A stretch of DNA of 64,000 nucleotides, taken from NCBI RefSeq assembly GCF_030551755.1, contig NZ_JAUPEC010000005.1, forward strand, positions 1 through 64,000, written 5' to 3'. Positions 28,461 to 37,247 of the stretch are shown here, one piece after another (within the stretch, counting starts at the first letter, position 1; every line of letters starts with the position of its first letter). The DNA comes from Pseudocolwellia sp. AS88 (GTDB lineage: Bacteria; Pseudomonadota; Gammaproteobacteria; Enterobacterales; Alteromonadaceae). A model generated the notes under the pieces. It worked only from the letters and a program-made list of their open reading frames with translations. It searched no databases and was not told where the DNA came from. The position numbers and the translations under genes were made by a program.

Positions 28461-31076
28461 ATGGCTAAATATTCATTACTCAGTAAAGCAATAAAAACCA
28501 GTTTAATCACCTGTGCTATTAGTACAATATCTATGAGTTCAGCATCAGCACAAGAAGAAGCTGAAGTCGAAGCAGAAAAGGTCTACGAGAAAATAGTGGT
28601 GACAGGTGCTCGTGGTGTTCCACGATCGTTAGCCGATTCAGCCGTTCCTATTGATGTATTAAGTGAAGCCGATTTAGCTGCGGTGCCTTTTACTGATACC
28701 AATGATATTTTAAAAACCTTAGTACCTTCTTACTCTTTGTCTCGTCAGCCTATTTCTGATGGAGCCTCATTTATTCGTCCTGCTACATTACGTGGTATGC
28801 CTACCGATAAAACCTTAGTATTGGTTAACTCAAAACGTCGTCATCGTTCTGCACTCGTTCAGATTGGTGGTTCAGGTACGCAAGGTCCTGATGTTGCAAC
28901 AATCCCTTCTTCTGCTTTAAAAGGTGTTGAAGTACTTCGTGATGGTGCTGCTGCGCAATATGGCTCAGATGCTATTGCAGGTGTAATCAACTTCCAACTT
29001 AAAGATAATGACGAAGGAGGTTCACTTTCTGTAGAAATGGGTCAACATTATGAAGGTGACGGAGAGCTAGTTACTATTAGTGGTAATATCGGTTTTGCTC
29101 TTGGTGATAAAGGCTTTTTAAGTGTATCGGGTGAAATTTCTGACTCAAATTCAACTTCTCGTGCAGAACAATATTGTGAAGACTGGGCTTGTGTTGATGT
29201 TAATGATCCGCGTTTTGGGGGATTCGATACATCTTTAGCTGGATACTCTGAAGAAGCCTTTATCGCAGGTTTAGATGCTGCCAACCTAGGTGGTGAAGAT
29301 GTTGTTCAACCTTGGGGCCAACCTAATACATCTGCTACTCGCATTTTCTTTAACTCAGGTTATGAGATAAGCAATACTATGAGATTTTATGCCTTTGGTA
29401 ACTATTCTGATAGTGAAGGCGATGGCGGTTTTTATTATCGTTACCCAGGTAATGGCACAATCGAAAATGTTCGTTTAGAAGATGGGTCGCTTTATTCTCC
29501 TTTAGAAAAATTCCCAGGTGGCTTTACACCTAGATTTACCGGTGAGATCGAAGACATTTCAATTCTTACAGGTTTAGAAGGTGAGTTTGCTAATGAGATG
29601 ACTTACGATATAAGTGCTCGCTTTGGTTCAAATGAAATTTCTTATACTTTAGATAATACAATTAACCCATCTTTAGGCCCGGATTCTCCTACATCATTTA
29701 AGCCAGGTGATTTAACTAATGAAGAGCTTCAATTTTCTGCAGATTTTACTCAACTTTTTGATGTAGGTTTTGCTAATGAATTAATTTTAGCTTTCGGTGT
29801 AACTTATATGGAAGAAACTTATGAGTTAACAGGTGGGGATGAAGCATCATATTCTGTTGGTGCCTATTCAAGTGCTGACCCTTACGGCTTCTGTAATGAT
29901 GACGGTACAGCTACTGCAGCTGGTTTAGGCGTTATAAGTAATGGTTCAACATTAAACTGTGCTGACAGCGATGATGCTGTTTATCAAGCTGTTGGTGTGG
30001 GTTCAAATGGTTTCCCTGGTTTTTCTCCTGAGTACTCTGGTAAGTATGAAAGAGACATGATGGGGGTTTATGTTGATTTAAGTAGTGACGTTACTGACGA
30101 ACTATTTTTACAAACCGCTTTCAGATATGAAGATTACTCTGATTTTGGTTCTGAACTTGTTGGTAAACTTGCTTTCAAATATACCTTAACTGATTCGGTT
30201 AATTTACGTGGCTCAGTGGGTACAGGTTTCCGTGCACCTACACCAGGTCAACAAGGTACAACTAACGTATCAACACGTTTACCTGATGGTTTCCCTGTTG
30301 CTACAGGTTTATTCCCAGCGTTAAGTAATGTAGGACAAGCATTAGGTGCAGAAGCATTAAAACCAGAGACTTCTGTTAACTATAGTTTAGGTCTATCTGG
30401 TAACTTTGATGAGTTAACAGTTACATTAGATTTCTATAACATTGCTTTAGATGACCGTTTTTATGCGGTTTCAACTATCGATGTATCAACGGATCCGACA
30501 TCAGGTGATGCTTATGACAAGTTCTTAGCTTTGGAAGCTGCTGGCGTTGAAGGTGCTAATACCATTGGCGGTGTAAACTATTTCCAAAATGCATTTGATA
30601 CTACGACTTCAGGTATGGACTTTGTTGCAACTTATACAATGGGTAACACTGTTCTAACGGGGTCTGTGAACTATAACACCACAGAAATAGATTCAGAGGT
30701 TAGTGAGTTTTTAAGCGAAGAAGATGCCTTTGATTTAGAAAACTCTATTCCTGAATGGAAGGGTGTTGTTTCAGCCAAGCATGACTATGATGCGTTTACG
30801 TTCCTAGTACGTGCGAATATTTATGGTTCGTATGAAAATGCTATTGATACCGATGCGACAGAAATTCAAAAATATGACCCTGTTGTATTGTTTGATTTAG
30901 AAATGAGCTATCAGTTAAGTGATGACTTATCTTTATCTGCAGGTGCTCGAAATATCTTTGATACTTATCCTGATGTAGACGATGGCGATGACTGTTGTGG
31001 TGCTGTTTACTGGTCAGGCAATACAGTTGATTGGATGGGTGGATACTACTACGCACGTTTAAACTACACTTTCTAA
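28461..31076 (+). CDS. TonB-dependent outer-membrane receptor
   Basis: The 871-residue protein has a signal peptide (cleavage near ASA, residue 30), a TonB-box-like segment (YEKIVVTGAR, about 42-51), a plug domain (VPIDVLSEADLAAVP, IRPATLRGMPTDKTLVLVN, VEVLRDGAAAQYGSDAIAGVINF) and a 22-strand barrel ending in the aromatic YYARLNYTF. It imports a scarce ligand across the outer membrane with energy from TonB. It is the last gene of the amine oxidase-cytochrome-RidA group, 91 bases after ridA, so its cargo may be the substrate amine, peptide or amino acid. A bidirectional terminator follows. Confidence 0.93.
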   Translation: MAKYSLLSKAIKTSLITCAISTISMSSASAQEEAEVEAEKVYEKIVVTGARGVPRSLADSAVPIDVLSEADLAAVPFTDTNDILKTLVPSYSLSRQPISDGASFIRPATLRGMPTDKTLVLVNSKRRHRSALVQIGGSGTQGPDVATIPSSALKGVEVLRDGAAAQYGSDAIAGVINFQLKDNDEGGSLSVEMGQHYEGDGELVTISGNIGFALGDKGFLSVSGEISDSNSTSRAEQYCEDWACVDVNDPRFGGFDTSLAGYSEEAFIAGLDAANLGGEDVVQPWGQPNTSATRIFFNSGYEISNTMRFYAFGNYSDSEGDGGFYYRYPGNGTIENVRLEDGSLYSPLEKFPGGFTPRFTGEIEDISILTGLEGEFANEMTYDISARFGSNEISYTLDNTINPSLGPDSPTSFKPGDLTNEELQFSADFTQLFDVGFANELILAFGVTYMEETYELTGGDEASYSVGAYSSADPYGFCNDDGTATAAGLGVISNGSTLNCADSDDAVYQAVGVGSNGFPGFSPEYSGKYERDMMGVYVDLSSDVTDELFLQTAFRYEDYSDFGSELVGKLAFKYTLTDSVNLRGSVGTGFRAPTPGQQGTTNVSTRLPDGFPVATGLFPALSNVGQALGAEALKPETSVNYSLGLSGNFDELTVTLDFYNIALDDRFYAVSTIDVSTDPTSGDAYDKFLALEAAGVEGANTIGGVNYFQNAFDTTTSGMDFVATYTMGNTVLTGSVNYNTTEIDSEVSEFLSEEDAFDLENSIPEWKGVVSAKHDYDAFTFLVRANIYGSYENAIDTDATEIQKYDPVVLFDLEMSYQLSDDLSLSAGARNIFDTYPDVDDGDDCCGAVYWSGNTVDWMGGYYYARLNYTF

Positions 31077-31126
31077 TCTTTATTAAGGTAAACAAAAGCC
31101 TTGTAAAATTTGAGGTTTAAAAAGTA

Positions 31127-31154
31127 AAAAGCCGTTAGTGATAACGGCTTTTTT
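31127..31154. terminator. Bidirectional terminator after the TonB receptor
   Basis: AAAAAGCCGTTA and TAACGGCTTTTTT form a perfect 9-bp core stem with a GTGA loop and A/T tracts on both sides. It sits between the receptor gene and the convergent rhodanese gene. Confidence 0.92.
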
Positions 31155-31192
31155 GTGTGTATTAGAAAGAGTAAATGTAGCGGTTATTAGGC

Positions 31193-31597
31193 TTACTGTT
31201 TTATTAGAGGTAGCTTAGCTTTAACCCAAGCATTCATATCACCTTCAAGATGACGAACATTGAGAAAACCATTATCTTGCAATACGCTTTCAGCAACAAT
31301 TGCTCTTCGACCCGAGCGGCAATGCACAACAATCATTTTGTCTTTATGTTGAGCTAAAAGAGATAAGTTGTCGGCAACGCTATTATGACTAATATTGATA
31401 GCATTTTTAATATGCCCTTGGTTAAACTCTTCAGCCGTTCTTACATCCAATACAATAAAGTTTGCCGTATCTTGCGAAGACATTAATTTCACTAATTCAT
31501 CTTGAGATATTATAGGTGTTTGAGCCGCAAATATATTGGCTGAAAAAATAGAAATTGAAATGAAAGTCGCTACTGTGAGCAGTTTTTTGATTAACAT
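31193..31597 (-). CDS. Periplasmic rhodanese-like sulfurtransferase
   Basis: The 134-residue protein has a signal peptide (MLIKKLLTVATFISISIFSANIFA) and a single rhodanese domain. The active-site Cys is present in MIVVHCRSGRRA, the loop of a single-domain sulfurtransferase, and FIVLDVRTAEEFNQGHIKNAINI and HLEGDMNAWVKAKLPL are typical flanking parts. It could transfer sulfur from a thiosulfate-like donor in the periplasm. It is downstream of nothing obvious on its strand apart from the CbiB-like gene 42 bases upstream. Confidence 0.88.
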   Translation of the reverse strand: MLIKKLLTVATFISISIFSANIFAAQTPIISQDELVKLMSSQDTANFIVLDVRTAEEFNQGHIKNAINISHNSVADNLSLLAQHKDKMIVVHCRSGRRAIVAESVLQDNGFLNVRHLEGDMNAWVKAKLPLIKQ

Positions 31598-31639
31598 ATA
31601 TAATACCTTAAGGTTGTATTTAGGTTGTATCGTTTGAAT

Positions 31640-32611
31640 TTATACTTTAAGTGTAAGTACTAAGGTTAAAGCTGAACTAAAAATTAGGCATAAAAATGAA
31701 AAATATAGTACTTGGTTTACTCGCTTAACAGCATGCACAATGCTACTTGCATCTGGCTCTAATGCTTTATCATTAAAACTATTACGTCTTAATTTTGTAT
31801 CTTCATATAAAGCAACACCACCAAGTTTCTTCTCAATGGCTAAGGCAAGCGCATAAACACTGATTGCGTTATTAAGGCTAAAAAAATGTTGTTTAATCAG
31901 TTGCCAAAATAATCGAGAATTCTGTCCTACCGTACCTAGCATAATAAATAGTACAAACAACCGGGTTGGAAGCCATTGTAATATTTGAACTAGGTTATTA
32001 ACTAAAGCACCAAAGGCTCTATATTTTGGTAGTTTTATATTCCAGCTGTAATGCATTTCAAGTAATAATCTAAAAGTGAGTGCAGCGTACGGACCAAATA
32101 TGAAATAGAAAAATGCGACACTAAAACATTGTTGCATCGTTTGCAGTAAGTGCATTTCAATACTGGTTTTACTGATACCTAAAGGTGATAACTTATCGGT
32201 ATTTCGCAACGTGAAAGGCGCGATTAATTGCTTAGCTTCTGAGGTGTTTTTTGCAAGTAAAGCTTTTGCTGTTTTAATAGTGGCTCTTGTTAAACCAAAG
32301 GAGCCTAGAGCAAAATACAGTAAGAATGCGTGCCATAACCAGTTAACTTCAATAAAGCTTTCAAACAACCATAAAATAAGAAGCAAAGGTAATAAGGTAA
32401 TAAATGTAGAAAGTGCGCCTGCTATTTTCTGTTGGTGAGGATTGTTATTTGGGTTATTTACTTTATTTGCAAGCTGAGAACAAAAAAAGCGAAACCAGTG
32501 CATGGGCTCTTTAATAAAAAAGATAGAGAGAAACACTTTTACTAGAACAACGACAGTAAATATCAGTAAAGATAAAATGAAGGGATGCTCTAATAAAAAG
32601 TGATTCATCAT
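31640..32611 (-). CDS. CobD/CbiB-like inner-membrane protein
   Basis: The 323-residue protein has several hydrophobic helices (LLIFTVVVLVKVFLSIFF at 15-32; FITLLPLLLILWLF near 70; RLFVLFIMLG near 217) and the CbiB-type pattern LLYFALGSFGLTRATIKTAKALLA, YRAFGALVNNLVQILQWLPTRL. CbiB joins aminopropanol to cobyric acid in B12 synthesis, but AmpE-type proteins share the fold and no other B12 gene is here, so the reaction is uncertain. In several gammaproteobacteria a CbiB-like gene sits beside mtnN, as here (18 bases away), so a link to methionine or SAM recycling is possible. Confidence 0.65.
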   Translation of the reverse strand: MMNHFLLEHPFILSLLIFTVVVLVKVFLSIFFIKEPMHWFRFFCSQLANKVNNPNNNPHQQKIAGALSTFITLLPLLLILWLFESFIEVNWLWHAFLLYFALGSFGLTRATIKTAKALLAKNTSEAKQLIAPFTLRNTDKLSPLGISKTSIEMHLLQTMQQCFSVAFFYFIFGPYAALTFRLLLEMHYSWNIKLPKYRAFGALVNNLVQILQWLPTRLFVLFIMLGTVGQNSRLFWQLIKQHFFSLNNAISVYALALAIEKKLGGVALYEDTKLRRNSFNDKALEPDASSIVHAVKRVNQVLYFSFLCLIFSSALTLVLTLKV

Positions 32612-32629
32612 TGACGGTGTACTATTTAG

Positions 32630-33355
32630 TTAAGCGAGTGTTTTATCTTTCATGGCATTTAGCATATTCAATACCAGTTGAGACGAGTTAACTGAAGCTG
32701 TTTCTAAATAAGCTTCGAATGAAGTTGGCGACTCTTTACCTGCAATATCAGACATTGAACGAATGATCACAAATGGTATGTTTAATTGATGACAAGTATG
32801 AGCAATCGCAGCACCTTCCATTTCAACGGCAGCCATTGTTGGGAAGTTTTTACGCGCTTTAGCAATATCTGCATCCGCTGTCATAAATGTATCGCCCGTG
32901 GTAATTAAACCCAATAATGTTTGAATAGGCGTATCAGAGGTTGAGCTTAACTCGGCAATACCTTCTTGAGCTGCCTCAACTAACGTACTATGAGGAATAT
33001 AAGCTGGAGGGTTAGATGGTAATTGTCCTACTTCGTAACCGAAAGCTGTTACATCAACATCGTGATATCTTACTTCGCTACTGATCACAATATCGCCCAC
33101 TTTTAATGACTGCTCAAAACCACCTGCTGAGCCAGTGTTTACTATGTAATCAGGTCTAAATTTGTCAATTAAAAAAGCTGTGGCTAAAGCTGCTGCAACC
33201 TTGCCAATGCCTGATTGAACAATTACAACTTCACTACCTTCAAGTGTGCCTTCATAAAATGTAAAACTAGCGTGCTCAGTTGTTACACAGTTTTCTAGTT
33301 TGTTTTTTAAAATGGCAACTTCAGGCTCCATTGCGCCAATAATTCCAGCTTTCAT
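32630..33355 (-). CDS. mtnN: 5'-methylthioadenosine/S-adenosylhomocysteine nucleosidase
   Basis: MtnN cleaves methylthioadenosine and S-adenosylhomocysteine, recycling SAM by-products and feeding the methionine and autoinducer-2 routes. The 241-residue protein has MKAGIIGAMEPEVAILK at the start, QSGIGKVAAALATAFL, IVNTGSAGGF, a nucleoside-binding VEMEGAAIAHTCHQ with the conserved Glu, and IIRSMSDIAG with the catalytic Asp. It heads a short unit with the CbiB-like gene, 18 bases apart. Confidence 0.96.
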   Translation of the reverse strand: MKAGIIGAMEPEVAILKNKLENCVTTEHASFTFYEGTLEGSEVVIVQSGIGKVAAALATAFLIDKFRPDYIVNTGSAGGFEQSLKVGDIVISSEVRYHDVDVTAFGYEVGQLPSNPPAYIPHSTLVEAAQEGIAELSSTSDTPIQTLLGLITTGDTFMTADADIAKARKNFPTMAAVEMEGAAIAHTCHQLNIPFVIIRSMSDIAGKESPTSFEAYLETASVNSSQLVLNMLNAMKDKTLA

Positions 33356-33590
33356 TATGTTTTTCCGTTAATTAGTCTTTAAATAATAAGGCAATTATAG
33401 CTGTAATATTAAGGAAAAGCAGGAGTATTTTATTGAGTAAATATATCTGTGTGAATGATCAAATATGAAGATTATTTTCAATAAGTAGGCTTAATTGACT
33501 GGTGCGCTAAAAGATAATTATTTGATACATCTAACAGCTAAAGGATGCTGTTAGATGTATAAATATAAAAGATGTTAACTCATAATTTTA

Positions 33591-34268
33591 CTAGTGAGGA
33601 AGGGCAGCAACGCGTGGAGCAGGTATTTGTCGTGCCACTTTAGGCTTATTCATTTCTTCTAATTGAGAACGAGCAGCCGCTGGGCTAAGAACACCTGCTG
33701 TATTTTTAGATCTTACTCTTACCATAGGTGCAGGTATCACACTACCTTTCATTTTTGGCTCTGGTTGGGCTTTGCCAATTAAACGTGTATTAATACATGA
33801 ACGTATTTCTTCAACAGTATAATTGGCTTTTACTTTAATTCTTAAATGTGGAATTGACGCTGCTTCTAATGCGCCACTAACAAACCAATCTTTTTTAAGT
33901 TTGTAGCCTTTACCTTGAGTATCAACTAAGTCGATAGCGCCAAGCAGTTTCATGGTGTTACGATCACACAAGACAAAATCTAAGTATTTCTTATCGGCAT
34001 TATTGGCAGCAGCTTGGCTGGCTTTACTTGATACGCCGTTTCGAATGGTTAATATGTCAGAAAGCTTTACTCGGTTCAGTACACGATAGTCAGGTCCCAT
34101 GGCTTGTTCAACCAAGTTCTGAAAATTCTTTTCCGCTGGCGTAAAAATGGCATTCTTACGATCAAATGGAAAAGGAAAGCTATTGTCATTTAAGCGGCTT
34201 GCTAACAAAGCAACAATAACAACAAGTCCCACCATGGCAAATAATATTAATTCCATAAGCTTCTCCAA
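33591..34268 (-). CDS. DUF2726 membrane-anchored protein
   Basis: A single transmembrane helix near the N terminus (ELILFAMVGLVVIVALLASRL, residues 6-26) precedes a DUF2726 domain: FTPAEKNFQNLVEQAMGPDYRVLNRVKLSDIL, YLDFVLCDRNTMKLLGAIDLVD and FVSGALEAASIPHLRIKVKANYTVEEI. DUF2726 has a restriction-endonuclease-like or Nuc-like predicted fold, but catalytic activity is not shown. The C-terminal tail is Pro/Arg-rich. The gene is single and its role is unknown. Confidence 0.75.
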   Translation of the reverse strand: MEKLMELILFAMVGLVVIVALLASRLNDNSFPFPFDRKNAIFTPAEKNFQNLVEQAMGPDYRVLNRVKLSDILTIRNGVSSKASQAAANNADKKYLDFVLCDRNTMKLLGAIDLVDTQGKGYKLKKDWFVSGALEAASIPHLRIKVKANYTVEEIRSCINTRLIGKAQPEPKMKGSVIPAPMVRVRSKNTAGVLSPAAARSQLEEMNKPKVARQIPAPRVAALPH

Positions 34269-34582
34269 TAATACAAAATTTTGACGGTTTAATTTATGTA
34301 TTGAATAAAGCAGTATTTATGCCAAATAGTAGTGTGATTTCTTTTAGGACTCGATCTGTTTTATACAGATACAAAAAGACGTGATGATTCAATTTTATTT
34401 TCAACTGAAGATGATGGTAATTGACTGATTTATAATACGTATTTTTAATGAAGATGTGCTTTTTACTTGTTTGTTTATTTAGTTATAGAACAAAAAAGAG
34501 GGAAGCGAAGCTTCCCTCAAACGCAACCTAATAGCAAAGGTTGACTAATAGAAGTTGATTAGGATTCTCAACAACTGTTTAA
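34269..34582. other. Intergenic region between DUF2726 gene and porin gene
   Basis: About 314 bases. Apart from the porin terminator (34498-34518, separate entry) and AT-rich sequence that should hold the DUF2726 promoter, nothing recognisable is seen. Confidence 0.4.
34492..34518 (-). terminator. Terminator downstream of the porin gene
   Basis: GAGGGAAGC and GCTTCCCTC form a perfect 9-bp stem with a GAA loop; on the minus strand it is followed by six T. It lies 65 bases after the porin stop (34583). Confidence 0.88.
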
Positions 34583-35647
34583 CTAAAGCGTATATTTTGC
34601 AGAAACTTGAAAGTAGTTAGAGTCTGCATCAAATTCAGCCATTTCAAAATTACCTACTTCTACGCCAAAAGAAAGTTCTTTAGTGTAGTTTTTAAATAGA
34701 TTAACACCCCAATGTGTTCTATCACGGTCTGTTTCGTCAGTTGTGGTATTACCATAGAATACAGAACTACGCATATCTTCTGTCCAGAAATGACGGTATG
34801 CCACCATAACTGAAGTGGTATCTTCTACTTCTTCACCAACGATATCCGTAGATGCAACTACGCCAATGTAGCGACCTACGTTGCCTCCATATACTTGAAA
34901 GCGGAAATCATCTTTCCCGTACGTATTAATGCGACCAGCAACACCATAACCAAATGCTGAATGAGTATTACCTAAAGTCGATTCTAATTTACGGCCTAAA
35001 CCTGATACTGAAACATTACCCCAGTCGCCAGAGAACGTATATTTAGCGATAAAATCAGGAACACCATCACCAGCGGTGTCACTGGTAGCTATTCGGTTAC
35101 CACCAAAAGATTCTGGATTTTCAATCGAAACTTGTAAACCGCCCATGGTATAACGAATTTGACCTTGACGTATAAATGCTGATGCAACTAGAGGACCACC
35201 AAAATCGGCTGCTTCAGCCAATGCACTGGTATTTTGGAAAGTAGTCCAAGTTTGACCAACTAAAATGTTTTTGTATTGAATAAATGCATGACGTATACGA
35301 GGATTTGAAGAGTTAGATATAATTTCGTTACCGCCGCCAGCAATAGCATCACCATAAAAATCCATTTCAATAAATCCAGTAACATCACCATGTATGTATT
35401 TGGTATTTATACGGGTTTCGTTTGCCGAAATACCGAAATTAGACTGATCTTCAGCAAGTACATTTCCACCGCCGTACCAATAGTCATTCGCTTCGATGTT
35501 ACCGTCTGTATAACGAGTATCTACCTTGATATAACCACCAAAAATAAGTTTACTGTTTTCACCTGTTTTTATCTCATAGCCTGCATTTGCTGTACCTGCG
35601 ATAGCAAATAGTCCGCCCATTAGTAGTGCTTTTTTAGTTGTGATCAT
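34583..35647 (-). CDS. DcaP-like outer-membrane porin
   Basis: The 354-residue protein has a signal peptide (cleavage near ANA, residue 22), then FGGYIKVDTRYTDGN, characteristic of the DcaP-type trimeric porins, and many alternating beta segments such as SKFGISANETRINTKYIHGD-like strands with a Gly/Tyr pattern, ending in an aromatic-rich YFQVSAKYTL. DcaP porins pass small organic acids or aromatics. The gene has its own promoter region (166 bases upstream) and a strong terminator. It is next to the acetate cluster, so uptake of a carboxylate is a reasonable but unproven idea. Confidence 0.8.
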   Translation of the reverse strand: MITTKKALLMGGLFAIAGTANAGYEIKTGENSKLIFGGYIKVDTRYTDGNIEANDYWYGGGNVLAEDQSNFGISANETRINTKYIHGDVTGFIEMDFYGDAIAGGGNEIISNSSNPRIRHAFIQYKNILVGQTWTTFQNTSALAEAADFGGPLVASAFIRQGQIRYTMGGLQVSIENPESFGGNRIATSDTAGDGVPDFIAKYTFSGDWGNVSVSGLGRKLESTLGNTHSAFGYGVAGRINTYGKDDFRFQVYGGNVGRYIGVVASTDIVGEEVEDTTSVMVAYRHFWTEDMRSSVFYGNTTTDETDRDRTHWGVNLFKNYTKELSFGVEVGNFEMAEFDADSNYFQVSAKYTL

Positions 35648-35813
35648 GTTATCCCCTGTATAGCTTTTAGACGAAAAAACCTGCCCCGTAGCTAATTTAT
35701 GTAATGTTATTATTGTGTTGCGTGTTATGTGAGGTTAGTGCCTCACGAGTTATGCCTGGTATATCAATAGTGATTAAACGTTGTTTTATTTTTATACGTT
35801 TTTATTGTTAATG

Positions 35814-36383
35814 TTAATTAAGTAACATTAGTTTTTTCTCTAATGCTTGAGCTTTTAGCGCTTTTCGCATTACTTCCCCCGAAGATGTTTTTACTAAATA
35901 ATCTATAAATTCGATAGATTTTGGTCGTGCAATTGAACCGATCTCAGCTTGAATCAATTCTTGTAAAACTTGTTCAATGTTATTGTCAGCTAGCAATGTG
36001 TCTTGTTTAAGTACAACAAATACATGTATTTCATTACCTTTTTGTTCATGTGGAAGTCCAACAACAGCAACTTCTTGGACATCAGGGTGGCTGAGTAAAA
36101 CACTTTCAATTTCAGAACTCTCTAAACGGTAACGTTCTGTTTTTAATGTTTGCATTGAATCTTCAATAACCCAAATATAGTCACCATCTACAGTTTCTGC
36201 ACAATTATTTTTTTTGTTTGTATTTTGAGGAGACGTTTTACTGGTGTTAAATAGCTCATTCCAAGGCTGAGAGGTGTTCTTTGTTTCATGAGTCATTATG
36301 TTTTTACATTCGGCCATGTTGTAGCCATATATAGCTTGATCATTATTTATTTGATAACTATCAGACTTGCGTGATGTATTCAT
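35814..36383 (-). CDS. Orphan acyl-CoA synthetase C-terminal domain protein
   Basis: Residues 66-175 match only the small C-terminal domain of acetyl-CoA synthetase: DGDYIWVIEDSMQTL resembles the hinge, RLESSEIESVLLSHPDVQEVAVVGLPHEQKGNEIHVFVVL and IGSIARPKSIEFIDYLVKTSSGEVMRKAL match the rest. The large AMP-binding domain is missing, and the catalytic Lys of the SGK motif is Glu170. The first 60 residues are unrecognised. GAGAAG precedes ATG 36383. It lies 162 bases downstream of the exonuclease, where acs commonly sits in related genomes. It could be an eroded acs or a regulatory protein; the intact frame favours retained function. Confidence 0.75.
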   Translation of the reverse strand: MNTSRKSDSYQINNDQAIYGYNMAECKNIMTHETKNTSQPWNELFNTSKTSPQNTNKKNNCAETVDGDYIWVIEDSMQTLKTERYRLESSEIESVLLSHPDVQEVAVVGLPHEQKGNEIHVFVVLKQDTLLADNNIEQVLQELIQAEIGSIARPKSIEFIDYLVKTSSGEVMRKALKAQALEKKLMLLN

Positions 36384-36466
36384 AAATGACTTCTCTAATT
36401 GAAAATAGCGAATTAATGTTTTTTGAACTTGCCCAATAAACTAAACATTTATTGTTCAATTTAACA

Positions 36467-36482
36467 TTAGACCTAAGTCTAA
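36467..36482. promoter_or_regulatory. Palindromic site upstream of orphan-domain gene
   Basis: TTAGAC-CTAA-GTCTAA is a near-perfect inverted repeat 84 bases before the orphan-domain gene. TTAGACNNNAG recurs before DUF4212 (39236-39246) and before the CrbR-like gene (46324-46334). It may be a binding site of the CrbR-like regulator; this is inference. Confidence 0.4.
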
Positions 36483-36545
36483 ATTTTCATCAAGAAGTCT
36501 ATTGTTTTTAGTCCAACAAAAAGTGGATTTAGAGAAAGGAGCTAT

Positions 36546-37235
36546 TTACAATAAGAGATCTGCTAGATTTGTTTTGTTAGGCTCTTGTCTTGCATTTACT
36601 TGAGCCATAAGTAGCTCGGCAGTTGCTATAGCATCATTTAAAGCATTATGAGCATGATGCTCTGGTAATTGATATTGCGTACGTAATGCCGATAAGCGCA
36701 AAGAAGAGGGATCATAAGAAACATCACGAGCATCTAAACGCCTTTTTGCCACCATCAGAGTATCTATCATCGGAAATACAGGGGCTATACCATAAAGTTT
36801 AATGCAGGCCTGCTGGAGGAATTCTCGCTCTATACGTGCAAAATGAACTAGCATCACTTTACCTGTTAGTGCTTTTAATAATGTTTCAACAACAACTCTA
36901 AGAGGTTCTCCTTGGTCTTTTTCACTGTCAGTAATTTGGTGGATAGTGACATTATCTGATTTTAAAAGACCTTTGCTGTGAACAATTTGATGATAACTGG
37001 TTTTTAATGGAATTTTATTTGCCAGTAAGTCAACAAAACCAATACTGAGAAGTTTATCTGTTTTGGCATTCAAACCTGTTGTTTCGAAATCTACAGATAA
37101 AATAGGTGTATCTATAAAAAACTGTTTTTCGTCAGGAAAGGGCACAGAGAGAAAATCACGTAAAGCTCCTGCGTGGGCTTGCTTTAGTAGACGCTTTCTT
37201 TTTGCTTCATAGCCAAATAAGTTCTTAAAAATCAT
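36546..37235 (-). CDS. DnaQ-like 3'-5' exonuclease
   Basis: The 229-residue protein has a DEDDh exonuclease layout: ILSVDFETTGLNAKTDKLLSIGFV (Exo I), VHFARIEREFL (Exo II, in a variant form with Glu), and HHAHNALNDAIATAELL (Exo III). The family partners the DUF294/CBS protein encoded 12 bases upstream in the acetate cluster of several gammaproteobacteria, so a role outside DNA replication is likely. No polymerase domain is present. Confidence 0.85.
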   Translation of the reverse strand: MIFKNLFGYEAKRKRLLKQAHAGALRDFLSVPFPDEKQFFIDTPILSVDFETTGLNAKTDKLLSIGFVDLLANKIPLKTSYHQIVHSKGLLKSDNVTIHQITDSEKDQGEPLRVVVETLLKALTGKVMLVHFARIEREFLQQACIKLYGIAPVFPMIDTLMVAKRRLDARDVSYDPSSLRLSALRTQYQLPEHHAHNALNDAIATAELLMAQVNARQEPNKTNLADLLL

Positions 37236-37247
37236 TAAGGAATTTCC

